Made by a program: the position numbers and the translations under genes. The notes under the pieces are model-generated. The model saw nothing but the letters and a program-made list of their open reading frames with translations, made no database searches and was not told the origin of the DNA. A stretch of 64,000 nucleotides of DNA, from positions 45,819-109,818 of the forward strand of contig DF237207.1 of assembly GCA_000708835.1 (NCBI GenBank), given 5' to 3'. Below are positions 58,791 through 64,000 of this stretch, in pieces. Positions within the stretch are counted from its first letter, which is position 1; each line of letters starts with the position of its first letter. The DNA is from Klebsormidium nitens (lineage: Eukaryota; Streptophyta; Klebsormidiophyceae; Klebsormidiales; Klebsormidiaceae).

Positions 58791-61652
58791 ATGGACGAAG
58801 TCTTAAAGAGGTTTCACGTGATCAACAACCACTGCATTGTGGCCTTTAATTTGTACAGCACTGCACCGGACTTGGCAGGCTGATAAGGAAGAGATGGTTC
58901 CTTATGCTTATCCGTATGTGCACATCTGCAGGTGTGGATTGTGTGAGGCGCTCATGGAGGAGCCTGCCACCCTGGGGTGCCAGCACAGCTTCTGCCGGAG
59001 CTGCATCCTTGGCAGACTGGGTGTGCGAGGCCAATCTGACTGCCCTGCAGAAGGCTGTGGGAAGAAGTACTACAGACATACCCTGAATGAGCCCAGCCCC
59101 GTCCAACAGGAAATCGACGTGCTTCTCCGGCGTTGCATCCAGGGTGTCAGCTGGGACTGCTCCAGGCGCTGCTACAAGCACGTGAGCGTCCTTCTTTTTG
59201 AACACAAACCCTTGGAGCGACTGTCAATGCTCTGGTTTTTTGCATGTAACCCTAGATTCTTAAAGCATTCTGATCTTGGAAAGATGCAGAACGAAACCTT
59301 TTGTTAGAATCATGCCAAGCAGATATGTCATAGAGTCCACGCTTTCGAAAAGTCCCTAGAATCCTCCAGCCCTTCCCAGATGTCTTTCTGTATCCAAGGT
59401 GTCTCCAACCTCAAGGCAATCATCTCAGATTGTTGTCAACTGCGCTGCTGGATAAGCAGTTTGTTTGAGCTTCCTTGGCAGAGAAGGACACAGGTGCTTG
59501 CAGAGTCTGTCCTATTGCCCCTTTCAATGGGAACCATTCTCTACAATGTCCAGGTGCAAGGCCAGTGCTCCTATGTCGGAAGCAAGCAGGCTGTGGCGAG
59601 TCATCAGAGGGAGTGCCCCCTGCGCCCAGTTGGACTGGCCCTGATGGAGGGGGGGGAGCAGATAGCAGTTCCCTACAAGGATCTGCCTGCCGTGGTCCGT
59701 GAGCGACTGCCGGAGCGAGCTGACCAGAGAACCGGCGACTCCATCAACGTACGTTGCATATACTAAGTTCTTGAACCCCATCTGGTTTACTTGTGTCAGA
59801 TCAGCTTGATGACTCTGCTTATCTGTAGCTGGTTCTCTTTGCCTTACTTGCAAGTGTGGCGTGCTCAATGATTGCGGCCATCATTGGATCGTTGTACGTT
59901 GTGACCTGAGACCTTGAAAAGAAACTCTGGGTCAGACAACGGCCTTACTTTCACCCCAAGTCCTCTCCAATGGGTCCCATGGGAACCTTTGCTGATTGGC
60001 CGCAAGACTATTCCTCAGCCTGAGCGGCCACTTTCAGATTTAGTGTCTTCCATGCACATGACAGGTTTTGAGGAAAACCTATAGCAAGTTCATCTCAGAT
60101 CCACCAGGACATTGGCTGCAAGGCTTGACTGCTCCCACTATGCTTGCAGCAGTGCCGGGGCCCGAGACAGTTCTGACAAAACTTTGCAATACTGTGGAGT
60201 CTGCTTCTTGACATACCTGGATGCCCCCACTTGTGTTGGTCTGAGCAATTATTAACCTTCTTGCCCTGCTATGAAAAGGCTTCTGTTCTCGAGGCTGTTG
60301 TCAATCAAGAACGTTTATAGAGTGGGAGGGGATCCGCTGACCCCGGTCCAGTCTTAAAGCCCTTGACACTTTACTAAGCTACTCCTAAATTCCTTCAGGC
60401 CGGCGCCACCTTCGTTCAGAATCGGAGGGTTTCTGCGGGGACTCCTGCTCGGCGCAAGATGACGTCTGGAAGAGTCCCTCGGCAAGTCAGCGAAGCATCC
60501 GTTGGGAACAGAGACGCTGCGCTCCAGCAGCGAGCCACACGCGAGATTTATCCTCAAGCTCCATGCAGTGGGGCACAAGTCGTTGCAAAACGGGTTCAGA
60601 TAGTTGACAACCAGGGGCGTCACCTGCAGCATGAAGGGCTTGCGAGACAGGGAGAGAAGGAGAAGATTGAGAAGCCGGAGTCAGATAAGCGGGAATTGAA
60701 GCGACTCTGGGAGCGCGAAGCCAAATCGTCGAAGCGTCTGGAGGTGGAGTTGCAGCAGGCGGCTACTCAGCATGCTGCGGCGCTGGCAAAAGGCGCGAGG
60801 GTGCACAAACAGAAGGAGCGGGCCTGGGCTTCGGAGAAGGTGGAGCTTCTGGTCAGGTTGGAGACGCAGGCCGACAAGCTGTCCTCGGTTGAGGAGCGGT
60901 TCCGGCAAGGACGGCTAGAGTCACCCCTTGCAAACGAGGGGCGCCGTTTGGAAGAAGCAGTGGCAGGATGGGAAAAGAAGTACTGGGATCGTCGGAACGA
61001 GTGGAAGGCTGAGAAAGAAGGGCTGGAGACCGAGCTTGCAGATGCCAGGGCGGATGCCGAGAGCAATCGCAAAGATGCAGAGAGGGCGCAGAAGGAGCTG
61101 GAGCGTGTGCGCAGAGTGTTGCAGCAGGAACGCAGAGATCTGGAGCGGGTGCGCAGAGTTTTGGAGAGGGCAGAGAAGGATGAAGAGCGTCTTTGTGGTG
61201 TTTTAAAACGTGAGCGCAGAGACCTTGAGCGTGTGCGCGGAGAAAGGACGGAGCTGCGATTGAAGCAGACCGAGACGTCCCTGGGTGTAGGGCAACTAGA
61301 GAGGGACCTTAACGACAAGATCGCGCTGGTCAGGGAGCGCGATGAGAAGATTGTTCAGCTGAAGGCGGCGCTGAGCAACGAGACTACGCTGGTCGAGCAG
61401 CGCGGCGAGGAAGTTGCTCAGCTCAAGGCGGCGCTTCGGGGCAAGGAGAGGGAGCGGGACAGCCTCCGGGGCACGCTGGGAAAGGCGAAAGAGCTGTGTG
61501 AGCGGGTTGACATGTTGGAGGCGGGGCTGGAGAGGGGACAGTGCGCGCAAGGCGACGCCTGGTTCTGCGTTGTGGAGGAAGCGAAGGGGCTGTTCAGCAA
61601 CGGCCCTGAAGCAGGAGACGAAGACCTGCGCCGCAAGCGGCGCAGGCACTGA
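58791..61652 (+). CDS. Second RING and degenerate TRAF-finger protein with a long coiled-coil tail
   Basis: Secure exons are 58932-59181, 59554-59748 and 60399-61652. A tentative first exon, 58791-58810 (MDEVLKR), has a good start context but a weak donor (AG|GTTTCA). Together they give 572 aa. An unspliced start at 58894 is the alternative. The RING begins CGLCEALMEEP, continues CQHSFCRSC and ends CPAEGC, where a normal CxxC is widened to CxxxxC. The next exon has only one TRAF-type finger (CSYVGSKQAVASHQRECP). The second finger found in the paralogue at 42422-46931 is gone. The last exon encodes about 330 residues of charged coiled coil with internal repeats (three copies of a LERVRRVL-like unit near 61100-61240 and two of EKIVQLKAALSNETTLVEQR near 61340-61440). 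It ends in a basic tail, RRKRRRH. Intron phases match the paralogue. Likely a ubiquitin-ligase-like scaffold; activity is uncertain. Confidence 0.76.
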
Positions 61653-61666
61653 CACGGCTACTGGGA

Positions 61667-61725
61667 CAAGGGGCGAGGGGGCCCAATGGGGGCCAGCCCG
61701 GGGGGGGTGTTGGGGGGAGGGGGGT
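61667..61725 (+). repeat. G-rich tract with quadruplex potential after the stop codon
   Basis: Runs of 4-8 G occur at least four times within 60 bp just downstream of the TGA at 61650-61652, so they lie in the probable 3' UTR. Four G-runs with short loops fit the G-quadruplex pattern. Confidence 0.65.
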
Positions 61726-61909
61726 AGCTGTGTGGACCCGTCTTGGGGAACTGGGGGTCCCAGCAGCTGGGGCTTGTTGTGCATTTAGGCTCTATGTTTG
61801 GTTGGTGTAAACGGTCTGTAAAGGAAGTTAAGTCTGAAGTTGATTTGCATCAAAGTTGGGATTCGGGGAAGCAGGGGTTGAGGCTAAAGTGCTGGACAGA
61901 ACGTCTGGT

Positions 61910-61939
61910 CGGTTGCGGGTTGCGGGTTGCGGGTTGCGG
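61910..61939 (+). repeat. Short 7-bp tandem repeat (GGTTGCG)n
   Basis: Four consecutive GGTTGCG units, the last slightly altered. Simple microsatellite in probable 3' flanking sequence. Confidence 0.8.
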
Positions 61940-64000
61940 TTCCACTTTCATCTTAGGCAGTTCACTTCTAAGTGTGTGCTTTGTATATTCTTAGGCGTTG
62001 GGAGAAGTGGGACTACTACAGCGGGCTTCTCAGAGGTAGTACGGAGGTGCGAACTCAGTCGGGGTTGCAGCCTAAAAGCGTTTAGGCGGGTGCTGACACG
62101 TGGGCAGGGGCTTTGGGTGCTATACGGACGAGCGCCAAGGGCTGTGGGACTTTGGGCTACTTTGAGCGCAAGATGGAGTCGAGAGGTGAGGACAGCTTTT
62201 TGTGGATCTTTTGGATGGTCAAGATGCATGAGTACTCCGATCGTCTCTTTTCCACTACTTGAAAGCGTTGGCTGCTTGATCTCTCGGTACATGCTGACCT
62301 TTGCGATCAGCCATGTTAACAGAAGATTACAAGAAGAGTGCTATGGCTTTCCTATCAGCGCAGTTGGAGGCCTCGAAGCAACATTCAACACACAAGTTGA
62401 CCACTTTATCTCCTGTGGACAAATCTTCAGCAGTCTACTCAGGTACGGGGTATTGCTGGATTCCCATGGGTTCTCGACTTTGCGCTTGCAATGGCTTTTC
62501 CTAACCCCGTTCTTGTGGTCCCTTCCACAGGCTCGTCAGGTGTCTACCTTTTAACTTCTGCGGCGGCCAGGCTGTGGCGGGTGTTGGCGAGGGCGTGCGA
62601 CTGCGGCGGACATCGACACTCGTTGGCGAGGGCTGGTGCGCGTAGCAGGACATCCGGCGATGGCGACGGCGATTTTGTGGCGAACGGACCTGGCTCATCA
62701 GCGGCAACAGGGCGGCGTGTGGCCGGACGAGCGTCCAAGGCGCTGGCCCCGACGAGGAGCGACGTATCGCAGCAACCACCACTGCACCCGTCCAGGGTGC
62801 GCCAGCTTTCGTCGTGGCAAGCAGCGGCAGGAGCTGCTGTCCTTTCTTTTTGCAGGCGTCCGTCCGAGCACGCCAGCAGCTCCTGATTGACTTCGGCAAG
62901 CGTTCGATTTTTCCAAGGCTGCGTCGAGACGCGACGGTCGAGATCCTCCAAGCTTCTGATTCATCATTCTCAGCCACGTCACTCTTTCGGGGGCTCCGAA
63001 CGTTCTGCCACCTAGGGCGCGGATTTGATCGTGTCGAGCTGCTCTTCGTTTCGACCTTCCCAAGAACGAGAGCGTAACTGGCCGTGCCATTAGCGAGCCC
63101 GGTCGGCGATGTTGGAAACTCTACGAGGCCTGAGGTCCCGCTTCTTGTAAGGGCTTAGCAAGGAAAGGTGGCTTGCTTGCTCTGTGGAAAGCTTTGGCCT
63201 TCATCTCCGGGCTCGTCCCTTTTTCATGAGTGTGCTGTGTTGAATGGTTTTTACCGACTTTGCTGCTAACCGCGCTTTGCTTGTTGCCTGCTGACATCTT
63301 GTGATTGTTTTCCTGTCGCCAGCTACGCCGAAAGTCCGGGCGAAGCGCGTCCTGTGCAAACGGAAACACACCGCCTGCGTGGGCCCGCGCTCATAGAGTT
63401 GCCTTCTCAACCGTTGGCACCCGCTCGAGACAGGAAGTTTCCGCCATGCGCTGACGGCGTCTTGAGGATTCCGCAGCCCTTTGGGGCACGGACGTGCAGG
63501 CAACTTCAGCCAGATCCAGGACGTGACGACAGAGAAGGCGGGAGTCTGGCGTCCATGGCGCAACTCCCGCTGGGCCCACTGGCTTGGTGCCTTTAGGCTG
63601 ACGAGCTCTCCAGGCTTGGCCTGGAATCCAGGTTGGTGGACGTGGACGGCTGAGCTTCTACAGGGGCCACGTGTCACGTGCACGTGCACAGACGCTGTCG
63701 AGGCGCTACTCCATGCAAGTGGACCAAGCCGATCAGGGTGCGCGGCCAAGGGGCTCAATCCCTGCTCTACGGCAGTGGGCGCCAAGGCCCGTGCTGCCGA
63801 GGACCAGGCGTTGACTGGCGAGGCGGGGACGAGACAAGGCGGACGGACGTCCAGATGGGCCTGCCCCGAAGGCGCCTCGTTGGCGTGGCCGCCTCATGTA
63901 GCAGGCTCCGGCCCGCTCCTGGTAGAAGGCACCTTTGGAGGTGTGCGCGACGACCGCCAAGACGTGAGATGTGATACCTGCCAAGACGGAGGCCCGCTGG

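Larger units (their letters stand above)
61653..64000. other. Right-end region without a supported gene
   Basis: This is the 3' flank of the RING/coiled-coil gene followed by GC-rich sequence with many overlapping short frames on both strands. None shows steady codon use or a recognisable family. It includes a G-rich tract (61667-61725) and a 7-bp tandem repeat (61910-61939). A partial gene continuing past the window edge cannot be excluded. Confidence 0.45.

Noticed and set aside
62544-62951. 135-codon minus-strand frame starting MEDLDRRVSTQPW
   Set aside because: The start looks reasonable, but codon use is irregular, several other frames overlap it on both strands, and no domain is recognised.
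63201-63785. 194-codon minus-strand frame near the right edge
   Set aside because: Low-complexity, Arg/Pro/Ser-rich translation without family resemblance. Competing frames occur on both strands.

Overview
This window is nuclear DNA of a eukaryote, most likely a streptophyte (charophyte) green alga. A Klebsormidium-like organism is my best guess; it is inferred and not proven. The genes are split by many short GT-AG introns, usually 120-550 bp. Exons are GC-rich and introns and spacers are AT-richer. Several proteins are of plant type: spatacsin, a MATE transporter and RING-TRAF proteins. One gene encodes the ciliary transition-zone protein MKS1, which suggests a lineage that still builds flagella. 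I found no bacterial operon structure, CRISPR array, rRNA gene or intact transposon.

Layout from left to right. At 1-3655 (+) lies the 3' part of a zinc alcohol/formaldehyde dehydrogenase gene, cut by the window edge. At 4956-9011 (-) is a complete 8-exon MATE transporter gene. It is divergent from a 10-exon gene at 9466-16550 (+) for a predicted plastid or membrane protein that ends in a degenerate kinase domain. At 17595-18719 (-) is an intronless type II membrane glycosyltransferase-like gene, then a tRNA-Asp(GUC) at 19248-19319. A 16-exon spatacsin (SPG11-type) gene fills 19610-32316 (+). At about 33.6-36.0 kb is an unusual non-coding minisatellite made of alternating perfect or near-perfect hairpins. 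A 9-exon MKS1 gene runs at 36829-40691 (-). The right third holds a RING-TRAF gene (42422-46931, +), an ankyrin-like gene (50477-53644, +), a nuclear-type coiled-coil protein (55773-57479, -) and a second, degenerate RING-TRAF coiled-coil gene (58791-61652, +). The last 2.3 kb has no gene I can support.

Exon models were built by hand. Each one joins protein-family continuity to splice sites of compatible phase, and every complete model gives an open frame to a stop codon. The genes look functionally independent: detoxification, transport, lysosome/endosome biology, cilium and ubiquitin signalling. The points most worth a second look are the hairpin minisatellite, the predicted pseudokinase and the MKS1 gene.
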